Source: Takifugu bimaculatus (lineage: Eukaryota; Chordata; Actinopteri; Tetraodontiformes; Tetraodontidae). Taken from it: a DNA stretch of 64,000 nucleotides. Under the pieces are notes generated by a model that ran no database searches, was not told the DNA's origin, and worked only from the letters and a program-made list of their open reading frames with translations. The stretch covers positions 14,655,637 to 14,719,636 of the forward strand of contig CP034993.1 in assembly GCA_004026145.2 (NCBI GenBank). Reading direction: 5' to 3'. Position 1 is the first letter of the stretch. The number at the start of each line of letters is the position of its first letter. Made by a program: the position numbers and the translations under genes. This document shows, in pieces, positions 1 through 9,815 of the stretch.

Positions 1-64
1 CATATAGAGATCCAGATGCAGCTTGAACAGGCTCTCGCCTAGATACTGATTGTGTTGTTTTCAG

Positions 65-261
65 GCCACTTTGTGCTCAAAGAGAAGCTGCCTTTCAGGC
101 TCTGGTGGCTCAAGCTGGCCTCTGACAGTGGGAGCTCCACCAAGTGGTCTCCAGTATCCTACGAAACCTGTCCTGGAGGGCCGACATCAACAGCAAGAGA
201 GTTCCTGCGTGATATTGGTTGTGTGTCTGCTCTGATGACCTGTGCCCTGCAGGCCACCAAG
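65..261 (+). CDS. apc2: apc2 exon (armadillo repeats), frameshifted
   Basis: This internal exon encodes part of the armadillo-repeat domain of an APC-family protein, the scaffold that binds beta-catenin-destruction and cytoskeletal partners. The acceptor is the AG at 63-64 after a T-rich tract and the donor is GTACC at 262. Recognisable family stretches are ATLCSK at the 5' end, SSILRNLSWRADINSK in the middle and LRDIGCVSALMTCALQATK at the 3' end, but they lie in three different reading frames. Single-base shifts are needed near 83, 112, 131 and 203, and there is an in-frame TGA at 123-125 in the frame used around it. Armadillo repeats in this family are very strongly conserved and the splice sites are intact, so base-call errors near a contig end are more likely than a pseudogene. 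The APC2 rather than APC assignment rests on the last exon. Confidence 0.8.
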
Positions 262-581
262 GTACCATTCTGACCTGGTTGAAACATCAATTCAGCCCAA
301 GACTCTACTTTTTCTTTTGTTAATACAGAAAATGCTTTTTATTTTATGAAAAACATGTGGTTAAATGCTAATTGAATACAAACTAAACTAAACTTGTCCC
401 CCAGGGCCATATCTATCTCTCACATAGATGTCCTTGCTTCTCTGTTTTTTGCTTGTTCTTCTAGGTTGCTTTGTATTTAACTCTTTAAACTGAATCAAGA
501 GCTGGAACCTCACTTTCATTGGAGATCGTGGTTCTGAATCTCCAAACTAACCCTAAAGTTTGTTGGTTCTTGTCTTCACAG
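262..581 (+). other. apc2: apc2 intron
   Basis: This is a short intron of 320 bp between two armadillo exons, with GT at 262 and a pyrimidine-rich acceptor ending in CACAG at 577-581. I see nothing else in it. Confidence 0.8.
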
Positions 582-796
582 GAGTCGACGCTGAAGAGCA
601 TCCTGAGTGCTCTGTGGAACCTGTCAGCTCACAGCATAGACAACAAGGTGGCCATCTGTTCCGTAGACGGAGCACTGGGCTTCCTGGTGAGCACACTTAC
701 ATACCGATGTCAGACCAACTCCCTGGCCATCATCGAGAGTGGCGGTGGGATCCTCCGAAATGTGTCCAGCCTTGTTGCCACACGAGAAGACTACAG
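582..796 (+). CDS. apc2: apc2 exon (armadillo repeats)
   Basis: This exon reads cleanly in one frame from ESTLKSILSALWNLSAHSID through GGGILRNVSSLVATREDYR. These are hallmark armadillo repeats of APC/APC2, with the LWNLSAH and LRNVSSL helix motifs. It is 215 nt long, starts in phase 0 after the AAG of the previous exon, and ends in AG so that an arginine codon is completed by the next exon. The donor is GTAGGT at 797. No frameshift is present, in contrast to the exons on either side. The encoded surface is part of the groove that, in APC, binds partners such as Asef and KAP3; that role is from family knowledge, not from this sequence. Confidence 0.9.
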
Positions 797-947
797 GTAG
801 GTTTGTGCCGAGACTGAGAAAGATTTGAATTGATGGACTGGGAAACAAACAAATCCAAGACTTGTAACGGTAAATGATACGCCAGTCCACTTCATGTGGA
901 TGTGAGCAATGCATTCGTCAAGTTACTGGTATTTTCTTTTGTAACAG
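797..947 (+). other. apc2: apc2 intron
   Basis: This is a 151-bp intron with donor GTAGGT and acceptor TTGTAACAG at 939-947. Its small size fits a compact fish genome. Confidence 0.85.
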
Positions 948-1802
948 ACAAATACTGCGGGATCACAACTGCCTCCAAACGCTGCTGCAGCACCTGCGCT
1001 CCCATAGCCTGACTATAGTTAGTAATGCTTGTGGGACCCTCTGGAACCTGTCTGCAAGAAGTTCCAAAGACCAGGAACTGCTTTGGGAGCTGGGGGCTGT
1101 GAGCATGCTGCGCAACCTGATCCACTCCAAGCACAAGATGATAGCAATGGGCAGTGCTGCGGCCCTGAGAAACCTCCTGACCAAATCGGCCCCTCAAGTA
1201 CAAGGATACTGCCGTTGTGTCACCTGGTTCGTGCATGCCATCGCTCTACATGAGGAAACAAAAGGCCCTGGAAGCTGAGCTGGATGCCAAACACCTGGCA
1301 GAGACTTTTGACATAATCGAGAGACAGAATCCCAGGCAACTGACCCTCAACAGCCACTACGGCACATCGAGAGTCTAGCAAAGGATTACGCGTCGATTCA
1401 GGCTGTTTTGATGACGATGAAGCTCCTAGCGTGCCCAGTAATCTGGACACAGGGAGCTTCTCTATGCTGTCTATGTTTCTTACCAATTCTAACTTCTCAC
1501 AGAACCAACAACGCAAAAGGGACAATGAACCCGAGAGAGACGGAGATTCACCAGCAAGTGGCGAGAACAAATATCCAGCCGATGCCGTATCTGCTGCTGC
1601 AGATAAACTGGCGCAGAAAATCACCAACACTGTGGCCAAGATTGACAGATTGGTGGATGACATTACTATGCACACGTCTTCTGAGGACAGTTTCAGCCTG
1701 TGCTCTGAGGACCACCTGGCAGATTGGCCTTACGGACCACATGAGCTCAACGACCAGACCAAGAGCCCTTCCCTCCTGTCCCATCTATGTGACACCAGCA
1801 GT
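948..1802 (+). CDS. apc2: apc2 large last exon, 5' part, truncated by gap
   Basis: This is the start of the giant terminal exon of APC-family genes. It opens by completing arginine, then reads QILRDHNCLQTLLQHLRSHS and continues through the last armadillo repeats (CGTLWNLSARSSKDQELLW, HSKHKMIAMGSAAALRNLL). The conserved linker RKQKALEAELDAKHLAETFD follows, then ESLAKDYAS, FDDDEAP and finally AADKLAQKITNTVAKIDRLV with MHTSSEDSFSL. The last block resembles APC2 much more than APC, which has a different sequence here, hence the symbol. Frame changes are needed near 1186, 1361 and 1394; from about 1396 to the gap the frame is clean. The beta-catenin-binding 20-residue repeats, SAMP motifs and basic domain expected downstream would lie in the missing sequence. 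The exon is an artefactual truncation, not a natural end. Confidence 0.88.
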
Positions 1803-1902
1803 NNNNNNNNNNNNNNNNNNNNNNNNNNNNNNNNNNNNNNNNNNNNNNNNNNNNNNNNNNNNNNNNNNNNNNNNNNNNNNNNNNNNNNNNNNNNNNNNNN
1901 NN
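1803..1902. other. assembly gap of exactly 100 N
   Basis: A run of exactly 100 N interrupts apc2 coding sequence. A round 100 is the usual placeholder for a gap of unknown size, so the true distance is unknown. APC2 last exons normally run for several kilobases beyond this point, so thousands of bases are probably missing. Confidence 0.97.
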
Positions 1903-3555
1903 TTTAGGTGGTTTCAATATTTCACTGAGTCTGCATTATTCAGTTTAAATATCTGTCCTAATTACCTTCCCTCGGGTTGATCTATGGCTTTCCTTCTTTT
2001 CTTTTTCTCCCTTGAGGGCTTCCATGCCCTCCAGGCAGCTCTGCTATAAATAGGTGCTTTGTGGAGGCTCTTTCTCCTGCTAATGTTTCCTTAGCGACTG
2101 ATGATCATTAAATCGGACCGGTCCAAACTACTGTATACAGAGAGGAAGTCACCCAGACTGTAGACGGACCAAAGGAGAAATTGTGGAATGAGGACAATTA
2201 GGGACAGTCTGGAGCGTTCGGGTTCCTCTTCAGCTTCAGTCTGAACTCTTCCTCAGAACCTTTGGGGCTCCCAGATTATGTTTTGAATAAAGGTCTGCAG
2301 TCACACTGCGCTTTAAAAGACTCCATTAAAATTCAGTGTTATGATATGAAAATGAGAGAATATAGCCTCTTCGGTGTTTCTTAAAGGCTACAGGAGTGGG
2401 GGGAGTGGAAGAGGATGCACAAAAAAGTGGAGTCGCTCAGCACCTTCTGCAAACTGGACCGTTTGGCCCATGTACCCGGGCCAGGCAAAATAGTCCACGG
2501 GGAGCGAAAGGCAGCAGTTGGTCCGAGAGGCAGCAGATGTGAGCAAGTGTCGAAATCTGCCCATAAATGAGAATCTGTTACTTCAGTGTCTCATTACGCT
2601 GCATCAAGTAATGAAGACGGCATCCAGTTTGGACCTTTGTCCCTTTTGGAAGCCTTTGGTTGGGCTACTAAAACATGGCCTTGGTACCATGTGGTAATAT
2701 CAGTCCGCCATGTTTTCTTCATGGTTTCTTTAGCAACATGCTGCGACATCCAGCTGCTTCTTATCCAGCTGTGTGTCATCCTGCACTAAAGGGAACCGCT
2801 CAGAGGACAGATTTGTGTCCAAATGTGCCAAAATACCTGTAAATAAGGGACTCCTTTAGAATTGGTTTGAAATAAAGAAATAAAGTTTCTATGATTTCAT
2901 TCATCCTTCATCCTGTTGGGCTGCCATTTTCCCCATCGTCCCCTGCTGTACACAGATCAGAAATATCCCCAATTCTGCTTCTTGAAGCAACAGCAGCACT
3001 ACAGAGAGCAGCTCGGACTGTATCTCCAGCCTGCTGTGTTATTAGTGGCAGACGGAATTCAGCCTTGTGCCGTGAGCCTCCGGCCGACAGGAGGGGGAGG
3101 CTAACGGACTAGCTTACTCATTTCAAGGTTGTAATTTCAGCCACAATTTTAGCACGTTTCTGTGTCAGCTCCTCTCTGCAGCCCTACGTTCTTTAAAGCC
3201 GATAAACACAGGTTGATGTTCCCTCGCGCTGTAGGTAAACTCTCAGTCTGGATGACGTGCGAGGGAAGAGAACAAGGGCACGAGAGCCAAACGTACCATC
3301 TGTGCAGTAAAAACGCAAACTGGCTTTTCTTGATTCATTTATCGTTTACTTTCAGCCACTGAACTGAGAACTAAAGTGAAAAGTTTATTTATTTGATTTG
3401 ATTTTAATGAAAGATGTAAAGAGCTCAGAAACCTTGAGTGCCTGCAATCGCATTAATGTCGGTTTTGTCTGCTTAAACACAAGATCTCTCCAGTAAAAGG
3501 TACATGCTAATCTAATTTCCAGGGTGGATGATGAATGCTCTTAATGGCCGCCTGA
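1903..3555 (+). other. gap-flanking non-coding sequence, possible apc2 3' UTR
   Basis: No APC-like coding sequence resumes after the gap. The stretch is moderately AT-rich with AATAAA at about 2286 and a tandem pair of AATAAA signals at about 2871-2882, which would suit the end of a 3' UTR on the + strand. If the gap swallowed the rest of the last exon, 1903 to about 2900 could be the apc2 3' UTR; that is inference only. Short open frames here show no family resemblance. From about 2900 to 3555 I see nothing specific. Confidence 0.3.
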
Positions 3556-5195
3556 ATGTTAGCCGTGTTCCAAACAGAAGGCAAATGGACTCTGTTAGCA
3601 GCTGGACCGGATAGAGTCTGCCCCCGGCTCCTCAAGACCTGCGCTGCTGAACTCGGGGAGCCGCTACAACGGGTCTTCAACCTCAGCCTGGAGCTGGGGA
3701 AAGTGCCCACCTTATGGAAGACGTCCTGCATCATTCCTGTCCCCAAGAAGAACAGACCGAGTGAGCTGAACGACTTCCGGCCGGTGGCACTCACCTCACA
3801 TCTGATGAAGACTCTGGAGCGGCTCTTCCTCAACCTCCTCAGGCCCCAGGTGCAGCACGCTGAGGACTCCCTACAGTTCGCCTACCGGGACAAGGTCGGT
3901 GTAGAGGACGCCATCATCTACCTGCTGCACCGAGTCCACTCGCATCTGGACAAGGTGGCACAGCGAGAATCCTCTTTTTGGATTTCTCGAGTGCCTTCAA
4001 TACGATCCAGCCCCTTGTCCTACAGGACAAGCTTCTACAGATGCGAGTGGACCCCTTCCTGGTTGCTTGGATCTCCAGCTACCTCACCGACAGGCCGCAG
4101 TTCGTCAGGATGAAGGACATCACGTCTGACACTGTGGTCAGCAGCATCGGGGCTCCACAGGGGACTGTGCTGTCCCCCATCCTCTTCACTCTGTACACCT
4201 CGGACTTCTGTTACAACTCTGAAATGTGTCACATTCAGAAGTTCGCTGATGACACAGCCATCGTTGGGTGTATCAGAGACGACCAAGAGGAGGAGTACCG
4301 GTGCCTGGTGAGGGACTTTGTTGCCTGGTGCCACAACAACAGGCTGCAGCTCAACACCTCCAAAACTAAAGAACTGGTCATTGACTTTGGGAGGGACCGA
4401 CCGAGACCTAGACCAGTTCAGATAGGAACGGAGGAGGTGGAGGGCGTGCAGACCTATAAATATCTTGGGCTGTGGCTGGACAACAGGCTGGACTGGACAA
4501 GCAACACGAGGCAGCTGTATAAGAAGACCCAGAGCAGGATGTACTTCCTGAGGAGACTCAGATCCTTCAACATCTGCAGGAAACCTCCTCTGGATGTTCT
4601 ACCAGTCTGTGGTCGCCAGCGTCCTGTCCTACGCTGTGGTCTGCTGGGGGGGGAGCGCAACAAAAGCAGACCTCTCCAGGCTGGAGAAGCTGATCAGGCG
4701 GGCCAGCTCGGTGGTGGGGATGAAGCTGAAACCTCTGGCGACAGTGGCAGAGAGGAGAACTACTGACAAGCTGCGGAGCATCATGGACAATGACCGCCAC
4801 CCTCTGCACACTGTCATCCACAGCCAGAGAAGCCGGATCAGCCAGAGGCTGCGCCTCCCCAAGTTCAGGACCAACAGACTGGGGAACTCATTCATCCCCC
4901 GAGCCATCAGGCTGTTCAACTCATCACTGGGGGGGAGGAGGGCCAACAGGAGAACCGGAACATTTTTATAGTTTTATATTTATATTGTTATATTCATATT
5001 CTATTTTTAATTTATTCTATTTTATTTTATTTCTTATTTTCTTATATTCTATTATCTTTAAATAGGTTTGATGGGGGGAATGGTGGTGGGAAATTTTGTA
5101 GATGCTGTAGATCTTTGGAGATGCTAATTTCCCTGGTGGACACCCCCTAAAGGGATCAATAAAGTTATCTTGAATCTTGAATCTTGAATCTTGTT
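3556..5195 (+). mobile_element. 5'-truncated L2/Maui-type non-LTR retrotransposon
   Basis: This is a copy of an L2-clade LINE (the group containing fugu Maui). It keeps the reverse-transcriptase half of the ORF, the C-terminal region, an AT-rich 3' UTR and a 3' end made of three TGAATCT repeats (about 5168-5193) just after an AATAAAG. Short 3' tandem repeats instead of poly(A) are typical of L2/CR1-type elements, which prime reverse transcription at the target. The endonuclease domain and 5' part are missing, so the copy is dead on arrival by 5' truncation. I could not identify a convincing target-site duplication, and the exact 5' boundary (3500-3600) is uncertain. Confidence 0.88.
3575..4970 (+). 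pseudogene. LINE reverse transcriptase remnant, frameshifted
   Basis: The coding remains fall in three consecutive frames. The first (to about 3970) carries AAGPDRV, LWKTSCIIPVPK, LNDFRPVALTSHLMKTLER and LQFAYR, the fingers motifs of L2 RT. The second (about 3978-4590) carries LDFSSAFNTIQP, the GAPQGTVLSPILFTLYTSDF motif and the FADD form of the catalytic YxDD box, followed by LQLNTSKTKELVIDF and YKYLGLWLDN. The third (about 4594-4970) carries the C-terminal FYQSVVASVLSYAVVCW and RRASSVVG motifs and ends at a natural stop. Breaks near 3970 and 4590 make it non-functional as read; they may be mutations or base-call errors. The RT would have copied LINE RNA at genomic nicks. Confidence 0.88.
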
Positions 5196-7007
5196 ACATG
5201 ATGGGGTCACCTGCAGCGTGAATCTACCATAAGTAAAAGGGAAAAAAGGGACTAATGAAATCAAGGATGACAGAAAAAGGATGTCTTTGAGCTGCAACAC
5301 AAAGAGGAAGGCAGGGAGGAATGAGATGCAACACTTAGTGCTGCTCCATTTAAAGGCCATCTACACTCAATATTTGTAGTGATTAAATAGCAAACGACAT
5401 TAAATCACCAAGTATAAGTGATGTGGATGCATCGCCCTCCCTTTAAAGTAATTAATTCATTGGCAGTGTTGTTTGAATATAAAAGAGCATGTCTGCATGC
5501 ACTATTCACTCTGACATCTGCAATTTAGACTGAGGGTCTAAATGTGTGGTGAGCACATCAGCATCGGCATCAATCAGTGAACCTTTCGTTCACTGAGCTG
5601 CGGGCCAGGAGGCTGCCTTGGCGTGGGGTCTCAGGTCCGCCTCGTGCGTCTCAGATCCCCACAGCTGGCTCTTCAAACTTCATCAGCTTTTCCAAACTCC
5701 TTCTTAGCGTCTGTTGGGGAGCACGCCACTCAAAGCAAAGCTGTATGAACCGACGAGCCGTGGGCATTTATTCTGTTTATCATGTCACTTTATATCAGCT
5801 TTTCTTTTTGGAAGCAGGTGCGTGTCCTTCATCACCGTCGGTTAAGAATAATCGTTGCTTCCCTCGGTGGATGTACGACGTCCCCGTCTTCTGTCCCGTC
5901 TGCTATGAGCCTCCAGGTGCTTCTTGATAAAACTTTCATTTTGTCATCTTCTTGCCTCAGACAGGCAGAGTATTTTTCTCCCAACTTCCAATCATCTCAA
6001 GGTCACGTGTAAGCCAGTGGAGGCGCCGCGGTGCGACCAGCGTTCCTCTAACCTGGAACCCAAAGCACCTGAAAAGACGACAGCTTTGATGCCAGAAGCT
6101 ATGAAGACGTCTTTCAGAGCGGCGTCGGGCTCCTTCCTCCCCGTGGGTGGTTCAGTCATGCCCAAGCAAACGTGCATGAAAGTGAAATGCTCGGTGCGGT
6201 CTTCATTACGCGGTGACCTTGCTGACCGGGCACGTACGGCTGCGCCGCTCCTGCGAACGTGGCCGTATGCGTTTCAGCGTGACAGACGGCGGCGCCCTCG
6301 GGGGAAATTTGCGATCGCACGCTTGATCATTTTTGTTTGTCACAAAAAACGAGTGAAAATGGCTTCCCGGCGGTTGTTTATTATTCGGCGCCTGCAGGTG
6401 CGCCGTGCAATTACAACTGTTTGGACCAATCTGACATTCTGTAAGATGGAACCTAAACAAACATTCCCAACATTAAATATTCAATGTGCCGTGATATTTA
6501 TTTCATCTCTATTATTGTGTGGCAGAGGGACACTGAGTAGATTCTGCTGTGTGTTTCTCCACTACGAGTCTGTTATTTGTGCCTCAGGACCACAAATTTA
6601 GCAAATTGTAAGAGCCTCCATGCATACATCTCATTGTTTTCCCAGGTATATATAATATTCTGTTAGTCTAATTTAGAATCAACATCTGTTTTGGGCAACT
6701 GGATGTCCACATCCATAATGTAATTACCCAAATTTGTTGCTCGTGTATGTTTGCTTCTCTTTCTCTTCTCTTTCACAGATAACATATAGAAGAAGGCCAA
6801 CAGCATCAGAGATAGCAATGACTGGCTGCTGAGGTTCCAGCACATTATGAAAAATAGGAAATACAACTGAATCCTTCAGCCGTTTGTACAGTTTTAAATA
6901 TCCAAAACCTGATGCATCTGAAAGCTGCCATCTGTGCAACGTGACAGCGGATTAAAGTCCTGGTTACTTTTGCTTACTAGTGTGAGTTCTTTTGAGTTCA
7001 GATTAGC

Positions 7008-7009
<2 letters not shown>
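5196..7009. other. intergenic, no gene seen
   Basis: This stretch is mixed AT-rich and moderately GC-rich DNA. A GC/CpG-richer patch lies at about 6180-6330. A 225-codon open frame spans 5924-6601, but it starts at TTG, has no domain and has low-complexity basic composition, so I do not call it a gene. Confidence 0.6.

Positions 7010-7065
<56 letters not shown>
7010..7065. repeat. (TG)n microsatellite
   Basis: A 56-bp uninterrupted TG dinucleotide run, long enough to be polymorphic. Confidence 0.98.
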
Positions 7066-7066
<1 letters not shown>

Positions 7067-8603
7067 ATTCATCCACTTTGTCCTTTCCTGTGTACAGATG
7101 TTTGTAATATATAAAATAGAGTCTATATTGGACCCATTATAAAGATGTTCCTGTATAGAAAGTGATGCTAGTGTACTTGGTGAGACCTTGTATAAAAAAT
7201 ACATAAAGAAACATAAAAGATAGAAATCAATTTCATTGGGGAGAAAATGGAGCCTCTTGATTCTCCAAGGACAGCTGTGGTGAAGGTGCCCTTGAGTTAA
7301 TCACTTATGGTTGTCCTGCTCCACTGGAGCTGCTCACGGGTCAGTTACAGAAAAGAGCCGGTCCAGGGTGCAGGAGGCAGGTGGGAGCCACTTCTGTGGT
7401 GGATGGATAACGGAATGAGTGTGGTTCTGTTGGACTGGTACACCGTCACCATTTCAGCTGCAACTGTCCAGACCAGGAGAACAGAGGGACACTTTCTGAT
7501 TCGAGTCTGATTCAAGTCCAGCAAGTGTAAAAAATGTTGCTCGTTATGTGGCTCGTCGCCGTGAGGTAAGTATGCGCCAGCGGCCCGGCCACCGGCTCGG
7601 CAAAAGGGCCTATATTGTCTGGATTTGGTAGAGCCATGCGGCTACGTGTGAGGAAGAGAGAAAACAGAGACGCCTGAGTGAGGATACGACAGGGAGAAGG
7701 GGAATTAAAAAGTTTCCTGACCTTGGCTCCTGGATTGCAGAGCTGTATTCACTGTTCTTGACTCTGACTGGGAAAACTATCAAGCCCCTCCGGTCTGGAG
7801 GCAGAGGGGAGATTAGATGTCGCTCCCTGAGACCTGTTGGCCAGATGGGCAGAAGGCTCCTGGCTCCAACTGTTGATGTGTTTGGACAGCATGAGATGGA
7901 TTGAAGGCTGCAAATGTGTGTATGTGTGTGAGTGAACGAGTCACTTAGTGTGTGGATATGCCCGGTAAGTGAGTGCATCAGTGTGATAAAGAGGAAATGG
8001 CTGAAAGGCGTTTGGAGCAGGAGCCCCATCCAAATGCAGAAAGGACAGAGAGCGAGAATGCGGCGCACGGATCACGCTGGAAGGTTGATTCTGCATAATG
8101 GGCACATTTGCCTCCCTGCACATGCTCGTAACCCTGGCAGCACACGGGGATCTTCACAGGCTGCCATCCATGGATGAGGGGACCCCCTTCAGCCATGTAA
8201 CCTACCTCTCTTGGCAGTAGAGACGGCAGCACTCAGCCAGGGATTTCTGGGAACGAGCACTCTGCCGCATGCATGCCCTGTTTACGTGCAATCAAACCAA
8301 AGATAATGGAGAGAATTCCCCCTGCCATCCAAGGATCCAGAGTGTTACCGTTCCCAGACCCTCAGGGTTGCAGGAGGACGTATCCACCTCCCTCGATTCT
8401 CTCTCTGCAATGTCACCGAGCTGTTATGTGTTGTCAGTGCAGACTGCTGAGATCCTTGTGTGCTTTAAATTAGCCCAGCTATAAAAACATATACTGCAGG
8501 ACCCCCCACCCCTCCCCCCTCCCCACAGATAAAGGCAAAAAAGCTTTTCATACAAACACTTAAAAATACACAAGACTCTGTTGGGACTGGAGAGGAATCT
8601 GAA
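7066..8603. other. intergenic, no gene seen
   Basis: No exon or RNA gene is recognisable. Short degenerate TG runs occur near 7912-7932, and a C-rich run lies at about 8501-8525. Open frames are short and without homology I recognise. Confidence 0.6.
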
Positions 8604-8780
8604 GCACCACATCAGCACCACATCAGCATAACAACAGCATAACATCAGCATAACATCAGCAAAACATCAGCATAACATCAGCATAACATCAGCAAAACAT
8701 CAGCATAACATCAGCAAAACATCAGCATAACATCAGCATAACATCAGCAAAACATCAGCAAAACATCAGCAAAACAACAT
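8604..8780. repeat. 11-bp minisatellite (CATCAGCATAA)n
   Basis: About fifteen near-identical 11-bp units alternate between CATCAGCATAA and CATCAGCAAAA. The array sits just upstream of a larger composite array. Confidence 0.93.
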
Positions 8781-8846
8781 AAAGACGGAGTCACAATTCA
8801 CTCCGAATCTCAACATCAAGCAAGATGATCAGGCTGCTGCCCACGG

Positions 8847-9815
8847 TGATAGTGATGTGATTAGTGATGTGATAGTGATGATGATAGTGATGGTAATAGT
8901 GATGTGATAGTGCAGTGGTATAGTGATGTGATAGTGACAGTGATGTGATAGTGATGATGATGTGTGATAGTGACAGTGATGTGATCGTGCTGTGACGTGC
9001 TGTGCTCGTGCTGCTGCTCGTGCTGGTGCTCGTGCTGTGCTCGTGTGCTCGTGCTGGTGCTCCTGCTGTGCTCTGCTGTGCTCCTGCTGTGCTCGTGCTC
9101 GTGCTGTGCTCGTGCTGTGCTCGTGCTGGTGCTCCTCTTTGCTCGTGCTCTGCTCGTGCTCGTGCTTGCTCGTGCTGTGCTCGTGCTGGTGCTCGTGCTG
9201 TGCTCGTGCTGCTGCTCGTGCTGTGCTCGTGCTGGTGCTCCTGCTGTTCGTGCTGTGCTCGTGCTCGTGCTGCTGCTCGTGCTGTGCTCGTGCTGGTGCT
9301 CGTGCTGGTGCCTGTGCTGTGCTCGTGCTGTTGCTCGTGCTGGTGCCCGTGCTGCTGCTCGTGCTTGCTCGTGCCGTGCTGTGCTCGTGCTGGTTCTCGT
9401 GCCGTGCTGTGCTCGTGACTGGTGCTCGTGCTGCTGCTCTATGCTGGTGATAGTGATGATGCTAATGATGGTGAATGTGTGATGGTGATAGTGATGGTGA
9501 CAGTGATGTGCATAGTGCTGGTGATAGTGATGGTGACAGTGCTGGTGACAGTGTTGGTGATAGTGATAGTGATGGTGATAGTGATGATGATGGTGACTGT
9601 GTTGGTGATAGTGATGTGATAGTGATGTGATAGTGATGGTGATAGTGATGGTGATAGTGATGATGATGATGGTGACAGTGCTGGTGACTGTGTTGGTGAT
9701 AGTGATGTGATAGTGATGGTGATAGTGATGTGATAGTGATGGTGATAGTGATGTGATAGTGATGGTGATAGTGATGATGGTGACAGTGCTGGTGACTGTG
9801 TTGGTGATAGTGATG
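8847..9815. repeat. composite GTGATAGTGAT / GTGCTCGTGCTG satellite block
   Basis: Nearly 1 kb of diverged short repeats in three zones. Zones of GTGATAGTGATG-type units (about 8847-8990 and 9441-9815) flank a zone of GTGCTC/GTGCTG units (about 8993-9440). All units share a GTG-start, six-base rhythm, suggesting that the central zone arose from the outer type by base changes and homogenisation. Because stop codons are absent from the unit, long Cys/Ala/Arg/Val or His-rich open frames appear on both strands; these are not genes. Confidence 0.95.

Noticed and set aside
5924..6601. 225-codon open frame
   Set aside because: It starts at TTG rather than ATG, has no domain, and its basic composition reflects a GC-rich patch; not a supported gene.
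8604..8780. CRISPR-like direct repeats
   Set aside because: The units are contiguous with no unique spacers, and the genome is vertebrate; this is a minisatellite.
8992..9482. Cys/Ala/Val-rich open frames of 138-161 codons in three frames
   Set aside because: All are translations of the GTGCTC/GTGCTG satellite and carry no independent coding signal.
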